A stretch of DNA of 48,320 nucleotides from Treponemataceae bacterium (GCA_024402495.1 JAKSTR010000010.1:1-48320), one strand, 5' to 3'; shown: positions 33,904 to 42,593, numbered from the stretch's first letter. Notes: generated from the sequence alone by a model not told the origin. Program-made: numbers and translations.

Positions 33904-33982
33904 GATTTGCAGCTTTTTGCCGTTTCATCTGGCGGACGATTTTCAGATTGCCTGTTTGCAAAATAAAGGTTTTTGTTTGCGC

Positions 33983-36091
33983 CTAAACTTTGAATTTTCC
34001 AATTTCGTTATTCAGTTCATTGATTTGCAGCCGGGTATTCGTTGCCATTGTTTCAACGTTTCGTACCAGTTCTTCAAAAGAATTGATGTCCGAATTGATT
34101 TCCTGAATGCTTGAACCAATTTTGTTGCTGATGGCTGTAAGGCTCTGCATGTCGCTTAAAATGCCCTGCGAAGTTTTCAGCATTTGGGAAGAACCTGATT
34201 TAACGGCGTTGGTAGATTCTGCAATGTCTGCAACCGCCTTCATAACCTGACTTCCGCCTTCGCTCTGTTCTTTCATCGCAGTCATAATTACTTCTTCCTG
34301 CTGCTTAACGGCGGTTGTAAGGTCAAAACTCTGCATAAAGTCTGCTTCCGTTTTGGTTGATTCTTTTGCAATTGATTCAATTTTGTTCTTAAATGTATTC
34401 AGAACCGTTGTAATGTTCTTGCTCTGGGCTTCGGCTTCTTCTGCCAGTTTTCGTATTTCGTCAGCAACAACGGCAAAACCTTTTCCGCTTTCGCCAGCGT
34501 GGGCTGCTTCAATTGCAGCGTTCATTGCAAGCAGGTTGGTCTGGTTTGCAATGTTTTCAATGATGCTGCTGGCTTCAAGCAGTTTGTCCGATTCACTGCT
34601 TATTTCGTTTGTAAGCGTAACCGAAGCAGACATTGCAGTTTTTACGTCGTTTGATTTTTCTTCCATCTGGTTAATCAAAGTCTGGTTTTTAATCAATATT
34701 TTGTTTACCGATTCAATGCTTGTAATCATCTGTTCAATTGCCGCAGAAGATGTATTGATGTTTGCCGTCTGGCTGGTAATTGCAGAATCAAGCTTGCTGA
34801 TTGTGTCGGTCATTTCTGCTACGGAATCTGCCGTGCTGTTTATTTCCGAATGCTGGTTGTCAATTTCTCCGTGCAGCATATCCGTCAGCGACTTGATTTT
34901 GTTAATTGTTTTTTCTTCAAATTCAACGTTTTCTACCATCTGGTTGCTTACGCCAGACACGGTTTGGGAACTTTCGTTGGCAACCTGCAGGGTTGTGCCT
35001 ATTTTTTCTATGGTTTTATTGAAATAGAAACCAATTTCGGCTACTTCATCGGCATGAAGAACGTCCAGGCGAACCGTCAAATCTCCGTCGCCTGCGGCGA
35101 TTCTTTTAAGTGCGTTTGCGGTTGTGGTTAATGGTTTGGTAATGCGTTTTGTAAGTGCAAAACTTACAATAAGAACGATTACAATGATTGCAAATGTCAG
35201 CGGTATTACGCGCACCATGATGTTGTCGCGCGTGCGGTTAAAGTAACTGTCCGGAACGATGATTCCAAGCGTCCAGTTTGGCGAGTTTGGAATCGGAACG
35301 TATACCATGTAGTTTTCTGTTCCGTTTTCCGTAAATTTTCTGATGTTGGAAACGCCGTTAATCATGTCGCTTCCAATTTCACTCATTCCCGTGTAGCCCT
35401 GCGAATCAAGGTCTTTTATGTTCAGTTTCATTACTTTGTCTACGTCCGGGTGCGCAACAAAAACGCCGGCATTGTCTACAATAACGCCGTATCCAGCGCC
35501 GCCAATGTTAATTTTCTGCGCAATGCTGGAAATTGATTTTCCTTCAATGCCGGCAATCATAATTGAAGTATTCCGGCTGCTTCCTTCCTGACGTACGCCG
35601 TGACCAATTATGATAAGCGGTTCGTTGGTTGTGGCGCCGATGAACGGGTTCGTTATGTAAAAGTCTTCGTTTCTTTCTATAATAGGGGGAAAATACGGCA
35701 GAGGTCTTGCATCAAGCCATGCGTTTTTGGTCGTCCAGCCGCGGCCGCTGTCCTGTACGTAGGCAAGGAACAGATAGCGTGTATCGTTAATTCTGTTGTA
35801 TGCCTTGGTCAAAAGCGGCTGAATGATGTCCCAGTCGTCGCTTTTTACTTCGTCGGTTTCTGCGTAAGCCCTCAGCATTGAATTGGTGCCGCCAAGCCAC
35901 GAACCGATTTCTTCTGCCTTGCCTGAAGCGATAACCATAATGGTGTTGATTTCTTCTTTTTTTGAAGTTGTCATTACGATGTTGCTTGTTACGACCGTTA
36001 CCGCAACGGCGATAAGTAGCATTGCTATGCCAATCATGATATTTACTTTAAAAGAAATTGATTTTTTTCTTTTGAATTCTTCCTGTTCCAT
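33983..36091 (-). CDS. Methyl-accepting chemotaxis protein
   Basis: 702 aa. A short cytoplasmic start is followed by a membrane segment (~16-38), a double-Cache periplasmic ligand domain (~40-275, including [20 protein letters not shown] and [16 protein letters not shown]), a second membrane segment (~290-312), HAMP, and a long helical signalling domain. The conserved hairpin tip that binds CheA/CheW is present: [20 protein letters not shown] then [17 protein letters not shown]. The ligand is probably a small molecule such as an amino acid or organic acid, which is typical of dCache receptors. The start at 36091 has GGAGATG upstream. Confidence 0.97.
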   Translation of the reverse strand: MEQEEFKRKKSISFKVNIMIGIAMLLIAVAVTVVTSNIVMTTSKKEEINTIMVIASGKAEEIGSWLGGTNSMLRAYAETDEVKSDDWDIIQPLLTKAYNRINDTRYLFLAYVQDSGRGWTTKNAWLDARPLPYFPPIIERNEDFYITNPFIGATTNEPLIIIGHGVRQEGSSRNTSIMIAGIEGKSISSIAQKINIGGAGYGVIVDNAGVFVAHPDVDKVMKLNIKDLDSQGYTGMSEIGSDMINGVSNIRKFTENGTENYMVYVPIPNSPNWTLGIIVPDSYFNRTRDNIMVRVIPLTFAIIVIVLIVSFALTKRITKPLTTTANALKRIAAGDGDLTVRLDVLHADEVAEIGFYFNKTIEKIGTTLQVANESSQTVSGVSNQMVENVEFEEKTINKIKSLTDMLHGEIDNQHSEINSTADSVAEMTDTISKLDSAITSQTANINTSSAAIEQMITSIESVNKILIKNQTLINQMEEKSNDVKTAMSASVTLTNEISSESDKLLEASSIIENIANQTNLLAMNAAIEAAHAGESGKGFAVVADEIRKLAEEAEAQSKNITTVLNTFKNKIESIAKESTKTEADFMQSFDLTTAVKQQEEVIMTAMKEQSEGGSQVMKAVADIAESTNAVKSGSSQMLKTSQGILSDMQSLTAISNKIGSSIQEINSDINSFEELVRNVETMATNTRLQINELNNEIGKFKV

Positions 36092-36558
36092 TACGCATCT
36101 CCTGTGAAAAATCCGTATTTACGGCGAGCCGTGAAAGCATTGCTTCAGCTGTGCCGGTACAATGTACGCACAAAATTTGGCACAAAATGTAGGGCAAGGT
36201 GCTTTCTGCCATGCTTTACTAAATGAATATCTTCCATTTTACCGTGAGTTTACAAAAAAGGGTAAAAAATATGTAATTTGTTCGTACTTTTTTTTGCGCT
36301 GCCAGAACTTTTGCCGGGGTTGCGGGTTATTGCGTTAATTGAAAGAAAAAAATACCAAAGAAAATCTATTTTTTTACTAGGTTTTGTTTTCGTTCAAATT
36401 GAAAGCTAAATTATTGCAAGATAACAAATTGCTGATTGCATAAAATTCTGCGGCTGTAAAATTGCGCAAAACTTTTTGGTTAGATAGTTGAAATTATAAG
36501 AAAAAACTACCATATTTATATAGGTAATAAAGAAAAAAATATCGAATCTGAGGTTCTT
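36092..36558. other. Divergent intergenic region between the receptor gene and nifS
   Basis: 467 bp. On the receptor side there are short dyads, ACGGC/GCCGT (36121-36132) and GTGC..GTAC/GTAC..GCAC (36151-36171), and a repeated TTTTGTGC on the minus strand, but no clear promoter. On the nifS side a promoter (36488-36516) is overlapped by a dyad (36508-36526). No gene or RNA is evident. Confidence 0.5.
36488..36526 (+). promoter_or_regulatory. nifS promoter with overlapping dyad
   Basis: TTGAAA (36488-36493) and CATATT (36511-36516) are separated by 17 bp. The dyad TACC (36508-36511)/GGTA (36523-36526), with TAT/ATA inside, covers the -10 box, where a repressor of Fe-S genes could bind. Confidence 0.4.
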
Positions 36559-37722
36559 ATGAATAAACGAATTTATCTGGATTATAACGCAACTGCGCCG
36601 CTTTCGGCAGAAGTGCGCGATTTTTTTGTAAAAGAGCTTGACCTTTATGCAAACGGTTCCAGCATGCACGCCGACGGCCGCGAGGTTGCCAAGCATATTG
36701 AAACTGCGCGCAGTCAGATTGCTGGTCTGATTAATGCCAGCGCCGAAGAAATTGTGTTTACTTCCGGCGGTTCAGAATCGAACAACACGGTTTTCAACAC
36801 AATGCTGTCTCTGGGACAAAAACTCGGCAAAAAAACGGTTGTTACAAGCCAGATTGAACATCCGTGCGTAATTGAAAGCAGCAAGCGTCTGAAAGATTTT
36901 GGTTTTAACGTAATTTATTTGCCTGTAGACGAATACGGCGTTATTAAAATTGAAGATTATAAAAAGGCGCTGGAAGAAAATCCGCTTCTGGTATCGGTTA
37001 TGACTGCCAACAACGAAATCGGTACAATTCAGGATATTAAAACCCTGGCAAAAATGGCGCACGACAAAGGCGCGCTGTTCCATACCGATGCGGTGCAGGC
37101 ATGCGGAAAAATTCCGGTTGACGTAAAAGATTCCGGCGTTGATTATTTGACGATGTCTGGTCACAAAATTTATGCACCGAAAGGAATTGGCGCGCTTTAC
37201 ATTAAAAAAGGTGCTCCAATCGATGCTTTTGTGCGCGGCGGACATCAGGAACACGGTCTGCGTGCCGGTACTTATAATGCGCCGGTTATTGCTGCCATGG
37301 GTTGTGCCGCAGAAAATGCAAAAAAAGAACTTGATTCTTACGAAAAACATACGCGCGCCCTGCGCAATCAGCTTCGAGACGGACTTTTGCAGAAAATTCC
37401 CAATATCCGCGTAAACGGTCACCCGGAAAAAGTTTTGCCAAACACCCTCGATGTTTCTTTCCCCGGCGCAGAGGGCGAAGCCATTCTGCTTCATCTTGAC
37501 CTGCTTGGCGTTTCGGTTTCTACCGGTTCTGCCTGTGCAAGCGGAAGCCTGGAACCTTCGCACGTTTTGATGGCAACCGGGCTTGGTCCGGAACTTGCGC
37601 ACGGTTCAATCCGTTTCAGTTTGGGCAAATATTCAACAAAAGAAGACGTAGATTATATTTTGGAAAAATTTCCGCCTGTTATAGAAATGCTTAGAAAAAT
37701 GTCTACTTTGCAGCAGGCATAA
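36559..37722 (+). CDS. nifS: Cysteine desulfurase NifS/IscS family
   Basis: 387 aa, PLP-dependent class V aminotransferase fold. It takes sulfur from cysteine as a persulfide for Fe-S assembly. PLP lysine is Lys203 (SGHKIYAPKG), with His101 and Asp177 (HTDAVQ) in the cofactor site. The catalytic Cys326 lies in the long flexible loop GSACASGS, the NifS/IscS (class I) form. Start ATG 36559 has GAGG upstream. nifU follows after 16 bp with AGGAGAAGG between. The pair is the classical NIF arrangement found in anaerobes and spirochaetes. Confidence 0.96.
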   Translation: MNKRIYLDYNATAPLSAEVRDFFVKELDLYANGSSMHADGREVAKHIETARSQIAGLINASAEEIVFTSGGSESNNTVFNTMLSLGQKLGKKTVVTSQIEHPCVIESSKRLKDFGFNVIYLPVDEYGVIKIEDYKKALEENPLLVSVMTANNEIGTIQDIKTLAKMAHDKGALFHTDAVQACGKIPVDVKDSGVDYLTMSGHKIYAPKGIGALYIKKGAPIDAFVRGGHQEHGLRAGTYNAPVIAAMGCAAENAKKELDSYEKHTRALRNQLRDGLLQKIPNIRVNGHPEKVLPNTLDVSFPGAEGEAILLHLDLLGVSVSTGSACASGSLEPSHVLMATGLGPELAHGSIRFSLGKYSTKEDVDYILEKFPPVIEMLRKMSTLQQA

Positions 37723-37738
37723 TTGAAAGGAGAAGGAA

Positions 37739-38332
37739 ATGGAAGATTGGGTATACAGTGAAGTTGTAAAAGAACATTTTATGAATCCTAAAAATGTTCT
37801 TTTGGAAGACGAAGCTTCGTGGCCATGCGACGGCCGCGGAATTGTTGGAAATATTAAATGCGGCGACCAGATGCTGATTTTGCTGCGCATCGCTGATGAC
37901 AAAATTACAGACTGCCGCTGGAAAACTTACGGCTGCGCCAGCGCAATTGCTTCAACTTCAATTTTGTCTGAAGCAATTAAGGGCATGCCGATTGAAGAAG
38001 CCTACAAACTGAAGCCGCAGGACATTGTTGCACGTTTGGGCGGCTTGCCTGACAACAAAATTCACTGTTCTGTTTTGGGCGACAAGGCTTTGCGCGCTGC
38101 AATTGACGATTATTTGTCAAAAAACGGCCGCCCGTCTTTGGCTGGCAGCGAAACCGTTGAAGTTATTTGTACTTGTCTGAACATTACAGACCGTGATATT
38201 GAAGACGCTTTTAAAGCCGGTGCCCGTAACTGGGAAGATTTGCAGGCAAAAACCAAAATCGGTACTGTTTGCGGCGGCTGTAAAGAAAAAGCTTTGGAAA
38301 AACTGCACGAATTTGAACATTTGTACGGTTAA
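37739..38332 (+). CDS. nifU: Fe-S scaffold protein NifU (IscU domain plus BFD-like domain)
   Basis: 197 aa. Residues ~1-128 are the IscU scaffold, with the three cluster Cys41 (KCGD), Cys66 (YGCASA) and Cys110 (IHCS) and Asp43. Residues ~140-190 are a bacterioferritin-associated-ferredoxin-like [2Fe-2S] domain with CTC (144, 146) and CGGC (178, 181). The third, Nfu-type domain of full-length NifU is missing, so this is the shorter two-domain form. It works with the NifS protein encoded upstream. A terminator follows. Confidence 0.93.
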   Translation: MEDWVYSEVVKEHFMNPKNVLLEDEASWPCDGRGIVGNIKCGDQMLILLRIADDKITDCRWKTYGCASAIASTSILSEAIKGMPIEEAYKLKPQDIVARLGGLPDNKIHCSVLGDKALRAAIDDYLSKNGRPSLAGSETVEVICTCLNITDRDIEDAFKAGARNWEDLQAKTKIGTVCGGCKEKALEKLHEFEHLYG

Positions 38333-38377
38333 TTTTGATATTTTGCGTGGTTCATGCAGAATTCAATTTTGAAAAAT

Positions 38378-38417
38378 AAAAGGCACCAGAAACTTTTTGC
38401 GGTTTACGGTGCCTTTT
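38378..38417 (+). terminator. Terminator of nifSU
   Basis: AAAAGGCACC (38378-38387) pairs with GGTGCCTTTT (38408-38417), with Ts at the end. It is nearly symmetric and may serve both strands. Confidence 0.75.
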
Positions 38418-38539
38418 GTATTTTAAAGTTTTTCTGTTTTCGTTTTGTTTGTGCCGGCTTTCGCCAGCGGCTTTTATAAAAACCGGCAGTATTGTTGAAA
38501 ATTTACCGGGATTTGGGTCTTTGCCAGTATTTGCAGGTT

Positions 38540-39418
38540 TCAGTTTACGTCAACGCTGTACGAAAAATTGCGCTCGTTGCCTTTCAAATCCATAGACTGC
38601 ACAACCAGCAGAGCTTTTCCGCGGTTTAGCGTAACGTTTGCCAAAAGCTGCCGGTTTTGACCCGGAAAAATTGTTGAATAGTAATAATTGCTTTTGCCGT
38701 CTACAGTTAGCTGCGAACCATTTTTTTTCAGCATATTGTAAGTTATGTTTTCAATTTCTTTACCATTAAGCAGAACTGCCATGCGGAAAGGCGGCTGGTG
38801 TTCTGTCTGTTCAAAATAAAGGGAATAAGTGCCCGCCGGAATGTTTTTTGTGCTGCCCAGACGGTACGAATAGCCGTTTTTGTTGACTACAATCAGGTTT
38901 TTCAGCACAAAATGCGGATATTCGCCTTTTGCGGGCAGCAGAATCAGCGGATTTATAAGGGTTTTGCTCTGGCAGTCTGCAATCTGATATTCCAGCCCGG
39001 CATCCGGTTTGTGCCAGCCGCTGTTTCCGCTTTCGCCAAGCGCATCGCCTTCTTTTAAAGCCTGCCTGCTGCTGTCGCCGGGCTGGGCAAGGTTGCCGTA
39101 AACGCTCATCAAATTGTCGCTGTTTACCGTAACGATTGAATTGCCCAAAGGAGAGTCGAACATGCAGCTGTTTTGCGATTCTTTAAGATTTATAATAACT
39201 TCGCCGTCTTCGGCGGCAACAATCTGTTCATTATGGTAAAAAACCAGACCGCTGGCAAATGCGCCGCCTCGCTGGTTTGTAAAATATGTAAAAATCTCGT
39301 TCAGATTTTCAATTTGCTGCGGCCAGTCGGTGGCAAACGCGCTGCCTGCAAAAATGCAAAATGCAAAAGCACAGGTGAAAGTTTTAAGTTTGTTGGTCAT
39401 ATTTTTGTTTTTTTGCAT
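38540..39418 (-). CDS. Secreted M23-like protein lacking metal ligands
   Basis: 292 aa from ATG 39418, which has GGAG upstream. A signal peptide (LKTFTCAFAFCIFAGSAFA) is followed by an LytM/M23-like region (~40-160): IVAAEDGEVI, NSIVTVNSDNLMSVYGNL and the Gly-rich GDALGESGNSGW. The zinc ligands are not there: the usual HxH strand (HLHFEI) reads GLEYQIAD. The C-terminal part (~160-292) is a beta-rich region without known match. It is probably a periplasmic wall-binding or regulatory protein and not an active endopeptidase. Confidence 0.7.
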   Translation of the reverse strand: MQKNKNMTNKLKTFTCAFAFCIFAGSAFATDWPQQIENLNEIFTYFTNQRGGAFASGLVFYHNEQIVAAEDGEVIINLKESQNSCMFDSPLGNSIVTVNSDNLMSVYGNLAQPGDSSRQALKEGDALGESGNSGWHKPDAGLEYQIADCQSKTLINPLILLPAKGEYPHFVLKNLIVVNKNGYSYRLGSTKNIPAGTYSLYFEQTEHQPPFRMAVLLNGKEIENITYNMLKKNGSQLTVDGKSNYYYSTIFPGQNRQLLANVTLNRGKALLVVQSMDLKGNERNFSYSVDVN

Positions 39419-39457
39419 TTGATTCTCCAGTTTTTGCGTTGCAAAGCGTTGTAAGCA

Positions 39458-39466
39458 ATTATAACA
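39458..39466 (-). promoter_or_regulatory. Extended -10 promoter of the M23-like gene
   Basis: The minus-strand TGTTATAAT (39466-39458) lies ~40 bp before the start codon; the -35 box is poor. Confidence 0.45.
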
Positions 39467-39502
39467 CAAATTTAGCAAAATTGGGCATAATTTGAAAAAA
39501 GC

Positions 39503-39536
39503 AAAAAAAATCCCGGATATTTATAAAAATTCCGGG
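39503..39536 (-). terminator. Terminator between the propeller and M23-like genes
   Basis: On the minus strand CCCGGA (39536-39531) pairs with TCCGGG (39517-39512), then a run of T (complement of the A-run at 39503-39510). It makes the two genes separate transcription units. Confidence 0.75.
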
Positions 39537-39555
39537 TAAAATTCATATTAAAGTA

Positions 39556-39692
39556 CTAGCAAATTTTTAGTATCCGTCATGCTGAATTTTGTTCAGCCTC
39601 TGATTTGTTCCACAAAAACAGATTCCGAACCAAGTTCGGAATGACAAATATTTGAAACTCGAAGTTTGGGCTTCTAGTAAATTATTAGTATC
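39556..39692. repeat. Dispersed-type palindromic repeat flanked by direct repeats
   Basis: The core (39576-39645) starts GTCATGCTGAA and ends TTCGGAATGAC. It is an imperfect ~70-bp inverted repeat, and each arm is itself a small palindrome (GCTGAA..TTCAGC; TCCGAA..TTCGGA). This is the look of dispersed palindromic elements seen in many bacterial genomes. Two 19-bp direct repeats with two differences (CTAGCAAATTTTTAGTATC at 39556-39574; CTAGTAAATTATTAGTATC at 39674-39692) flank it. It lies between two minus-strand genes and codes for nothing. Confidence 0.75.
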
Positions 39693-39747
39693 TGCGCGGC
39701 AAAAACAGCGCAGATTGCAAATTGTTTTGCCGGTTTTTGTGTTTCTT

Positions 39748-40824
39748 TTATTTTCTGGTGATAGACATTTTGGAGATTTTGTCATCGTGACCGACAAAAA
39801 AGCAGCTATCGCCGCCCAAAATAAAGGCACTTTCTGCCGGAAAACTGAAATCGCCGATAAGATTTTTTGTATTTTCAAGCAGATAAACGTAAAAATTTGA
39901 ATTCAGTTTTGTTAAAACCAAAGTTATGTCGCTGTTTTTAATTTCTGCAATTTGCATGATGTCGCCTTTTACCGCAATGTGTTCGCTCTGCAAATTCTGG
40001 CAGTCTACAACGCCCAGACCGCCTGCATACTGAAAATAAACCGTATTTGAATCATCGGAAAAATGTACGAATGCCTGATTTTTATAATTTTTTTCCAGAA
40101 ATTCGTGAAAAATTACTTTGTGCTGGGAATTTTCAAAAGAACAGAGCAAAAATCTCTGCTGGTCAATTCCGCTTAAACAGGCGAAAAGATTGGCTTTTTT
40201 TGCAATATCTGCGCCAAAAATTACTTCGTAATTGCTGCCGCCCGGATTGAACGAAAAACGCTGATCGCCGTTTGGGGCAAGGCATACCAGTTCGCCGTCT
40301 GCAAAGCCAATTACTGCGCCTTTCTGGCTGCTGTTAAAGGCTGTAATCGGGTTATAGCCTTCGTAAATCCAGCGTTTTGCGCCGGTGCTTGTGTATTCTG
40401 CCACCGAATTTCCGCCGGGTGCAAAAACAAAGATGCGGTTGTTCTGCAAGAACGGAAATCCCGCCGTTCTTAAAACGGTCTGTTCCTTGCCGCTGGAATT
40501 TGTAATGCTTATGTTTTCTGCGTCGGCAGAATAAAGGCTGTAAAAAGAATCGCAAATTGCTGCTTTATAAGGAACTGCCTGCAATGAAACCAGTTTTCCG
40601 TCCGGCGTAAAATAGCCGCAGTAATTTTTCAGGCGGAATGGATAAATTTCTTCGCCTGTTTCGGCGGCGGCTTCGGCAACATTCTGCGTATCGTCAAGAT
40701 TGATTGTATATTCGGTATCTATAGAAAATTCGCTGTTAAGGGGCAGGGCTGCAATTATTACATAAACTAAAATGAACACGGCGCCAAAAATCACAAAACG
40801 GCGCATTTTTTCTCTATATTTCAT
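39748..40824 (-). CDS. Membrane-anchored probable beta-propeller protein
   Basis: 358 aa. A positively charged start and one membrane helix (~9-27, RRFVIFGAVFILVYVIIAAL) place the rest outside the cytoplasm or on the membrane. The body shows repeated four-strand-like blocks such as GAKRWIYEGYNPITAF, GAVIGFADGELVCLAPNGDQ and NTVYFQYAGGLGVVDCQ, typical of WD40/PQQ-like propellers. No catalytic residues stand out. The start could be ATG 40824, or ATG 40806 (MRRF). No strong ribosome binding site is seen for 40824, which lies only ~7 bp after a possible -10 box. Confidence 0.65.
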   Translation of the reverse strand: MKYREKMRRFVIFGAVFILVYVIIAALPLNSEFSIDTEYTINLDDTQNVAEAAAETGEEIYPFRLKNYCGYFTPDGKLVSLQAVPYKAAICDSFYSLYSADAENISITNSSGKEQTVLRTAGFPFLQNNRIFVFAPGGNSVAEYTSTGAKRWIYEGYNPITAFNSSQKGAVIGFADGELVCLAPNGDQRFSFNPGGSNYEVIFGADIAKKANLFACLSGIDQQRFLLCSFENSQHKVIFHEFLEKNYKNQAFVHFSDDSNTVYFQYAGGLGVVDCQNLQSEHIAVKGDIMQIAEIKNSDITLVLTKLNSNFYVYLLENTKNLIGDFSFPAESAFILGGDSCFFVGHDDKISKMSITRK

Positions 40825-40831
40825 GTTTTTT

Positions 40832-40860
40832 ATGGTATACTATACGCTCCAAAACTTCAA
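40832..40860 (-). promoter_or_regulatory. Possible promoter of the propeller gene
   Basis: On the minus strand TTGAAG (40860-40855) and TACCAT (40837-40832) are 17 bp apart. A GTATA/TATAC palindrome (40835-40845) overlaps the -10 region. The ATG at 40824 would be at or next to the transcript start. Confidence 0.35.
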
Positions 40861-40974
40861 TTATGTTGGCATGGCAATTTATCTGCGCGGCTAATAAATT
40901 GAAAATTTACAATTTTTATATCTGCCGCGCATTTTGCGCCTGTTTTGCACGCGGTTTTTAGCTGGAGGAAAATT

Positions 40975-41382
40975 ATGAACGATTTAGATTTGCAAAAACT
41001 TTACGAAGCTGCCCTTAAGGCTTCTGAAAATTCTTATTCGCCTTATTCCAATTTTCCGGTTGGCGCAGCGCTTCTGCTGCCGGACGGTAAGGTGATTACC
41101 GGCGCAAATATTGAAAACCGTTCCTACGGCTTAACGAACTGTGCAGAACGCAGCGCGATTTTTGCCGCGGCAAGCGCCGGTTATCGCACTTTCTGCGCCC
41201 TTGCAATTGCAACCCCAAAAGCTGATTATCCGGTTGGTCCGTGCGGTGCCTGCCGCCAGGTAATCAGCGAATTTGCGCCGGCAGATGTGCCCGTTGTTTT
41301 TGGGCATAACTGGCAAAACGCGGTAAAAACTACCGTCGGCGAACTTTATCCATTCGATTCTTTGCACGAGCTGGCAAAATAA
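40975..41382 (+). CDS. cdd: Cytidine deaminase
   Basis: 135 aa from ATG 40975 with the strong site GGAGGAA. It is a homotetrameric-type enzyme that deaminates cytidine and deoxycytidine in pyrimidine salvage. Zinc and proton-shuttle residues: Cys56 and Glu58 in CAERSA, Cys90 and Cys93 in PCGACRQ. The substrate motif NFPVGAAL is also present. Just before the ribosome binding site a GC-rich inverted repeat (CCGCG at 40925-40929, CGCGG at 40950-40954) is followed by TTTTTA, which could be an attenuator-like leader. Confidence 0.97.
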   Translation: MNDLDLQKLYEAALKASENSYSPYSNFPVGAALLLPDGKVITGANIENRSYGLTNCAERSAIFAAASAGYRTFCALAIATPKADYPVGPCGACRQVISEFAPADVPVVFGHNWQNAVKTTVGELYPFDSLHELAK

Positions 41383-41399
41383 ATATTTTATAAAATGCG

Positions 41400-41436
41400 C
41401 CGTTGCAAAAAAAAGCAGCGGCGCTTGTTTTTTAAA
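41400..41436 (+). terminator. cdd terminator
   Basis: GCGCCGTTGC (41400-41409) pairs with GCAGCGGCGC (41418-41427) with one mismatch, then TTGTTTTTT. Confidence 0.85.
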
Positions 41437-41717
41437 TGGTTTTTATAAACCGGTTTCCTTTCTTTTTGCCGTAACTTGCACAAATTTGAAAACTATAAAA
41501 AGTTGAAGATTAGAAATAATAAAGATTTAAATTAGAGATTTTAGAAGTTTTTATGCGAATAAACGCAATAAACGCCGATAACTTTCTAATACTTGACAAG
41601 AAAACGTAATAACTGCAAAATATTCAAATATCTACACTTCGTTGCGGTATTTTTAACCTTTGCAAACAATTTGCATTTTTACCGCTTCCTTTACTATTGT
41701 TTTACAAGGAGATTTTT
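41437..41717 (+). promoter_or_regulatory. Leader region of the HTH-EIIA gene
   Basis: TTGACA (41593-41598) and CAAAAT (41616-41621) are 17 bp apart. The leader then contains a nested inverted repeat: GCGGTA (41644-41649)/TACCGC (41680-41685) around TGCAAA (41661-41666)/TTTGCA (41670-41675). The AAGGAG site before GTG 41718 follows. Nothing else is seen in the gap. Confidence 0.5.
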
Positions 41718-42371
41718 GTGGAAGACGATATTCTTACCATTGAAGAAGTTGCAACATATTTAAGAGTTTCTGAACGCACCGTTTACGACTGGGCGCAGAA
41801 AGGTGAAATTCCTTCCGGTAAAATCGGTACCGTATGGCGGTTCAAGAAATCTGAAATTGAAAAATGGGTTGACGACCGGCTTTCGGCTGGTTCAAAACCG
41901 GCGCTGGTTTCTGACCAGATTCAGATTAAAAATATTCTTTCGCCAGACCGCATTGTTTTTTTGAATCATTCAACAAAACACGATGCTTTGGTTGCGCTGG
42001 CTGACAATTTGAGCACCGCGCCGCAGGTTAAAGCCAGCTACGAACTTTCCAAAGAAATTTTGAAGCGTGAAGAGCTTATGTCAACCGCAATGGGGCGCGG
42101 CATTGCAATTCCGCATGTGCGCCTTGCCTCTGTTACGGATCTGGTTATGTCTGTTGGCATCAGCAAGGTTGACATTATCGATTTTCAGGCAATTGACGAC
42201 CAGCCGGTACGCCTGCTTTTTATGATTGCTGCGGCACACAACCAGCACGCTTATTATTTGCAGACTTTGTCTTTTATCAGCAACCGGCTGAAAAACCCGG
42301 ATTTGCGCAATGCGCTGCTTAATGTAGAAGATCCGCTGGATGCCTACAATCTGCTGATTGCAGAAGACTGA
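41718..42371 (+). CDS. DNA-binding domain fused to PTS EIIA domain
   Basis: 217 aa from GTG 41718 (AAGGAG upstream). Residues ~1-55 are an excisionase/MerR-like helix-turn-helix (LTIEEVATYLRVSERTVYDW then GEIPSGKIGTVWRFKKSEIE). Residues ~70-217 are an EIIA fructose/Ntr-type domain with phosphoacceptor His133 in GIAIPHVRL. The arrangement suggests a transcription factor whose activity depends on phosphorylation state of the PTS. HTH-EIIA proteins occur in other spirochaetes. The gene has its own promoter. It is the second EIIA in the window after the one at 13746. Confidence 0.88.
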   Translation: MEDDILTIEEVATYLRVSERTVYDWAQKGEIPSGKIGTVWRFKKSEIEKWVDDRLSAGSKPALVSDQIQIKNILSPDRIVFLNHSTKHDALVALADNLSTAPQVKASYELSKEILKREELMSTAMGRGIAIPHVRLASVTDLVMSVGISKVDIIDFQAIDDQPVRLLFMIAAAHNQHAYYLQTLSFISNRLKNPDLRNALLNVEDPLDAYNLLIAED

Positions 42372-42393
42372 AATATTTCAGGCTGAAGAACCA

Positions 42394-42446
42394 AAAAAAA
42401 GCCCTTGTACTTTTCTTTTTTAACAGAAAAATACAAGGGCTTTTTT
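42394..42446 (+). terminator. Terminator of the HTH-EIIA gene
   Basis: GCCCTTGTA (42401-42409) pairs with TACAAGGGC (42432-42440), A-run before and T-run after, so it can work on both strands. Confidence 0.85.
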
Positions 42447-42487
42447 ATGTTTAAACGCTTTTTATTTTGTTGAAGTTTTTTGCAAGT

Positions 42488-42536
42488 GCGGCGGATTTTT
42501 TTACCATGCCCGGTTTGCCCGCCGCAATTTTTTTTA
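42488..42536 (+). terminator. Second terminator-like hairpin
   Basis: GCGGCGG (42488-42494) pairs with CCGCCGC (42519-42525), then AA and a long T-run. Confidence 0.65.
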
Positions 42537-42593
42537 TAAGTTTTTTTGCAAGGCGAATAAAAAGTTGCGTGAGCTTTCAACTGAAAAAATCTG

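Noticed and set aside
36092-36240. Sigma-54 or sigma-28 promoter for the chemotaxis receptor
   Set aside because: A TGGCA...TTGC-like stretch exists on the minus strand but the spacing is wrong, and no GCCGATAA-like box is present.
36406-36696. 96-aa ORF on the minus strand at the nifS promoter
   Set aside because: It overlaps the nifS start and promoter, with no ribosome binding site and no recognisable domain.
39567-39878. 103-aa minus-strand ORF across the palindromic repeat
   Set aside because: It overlaps the end of the propeller gene in another frame and translates the repeat; no start signal.
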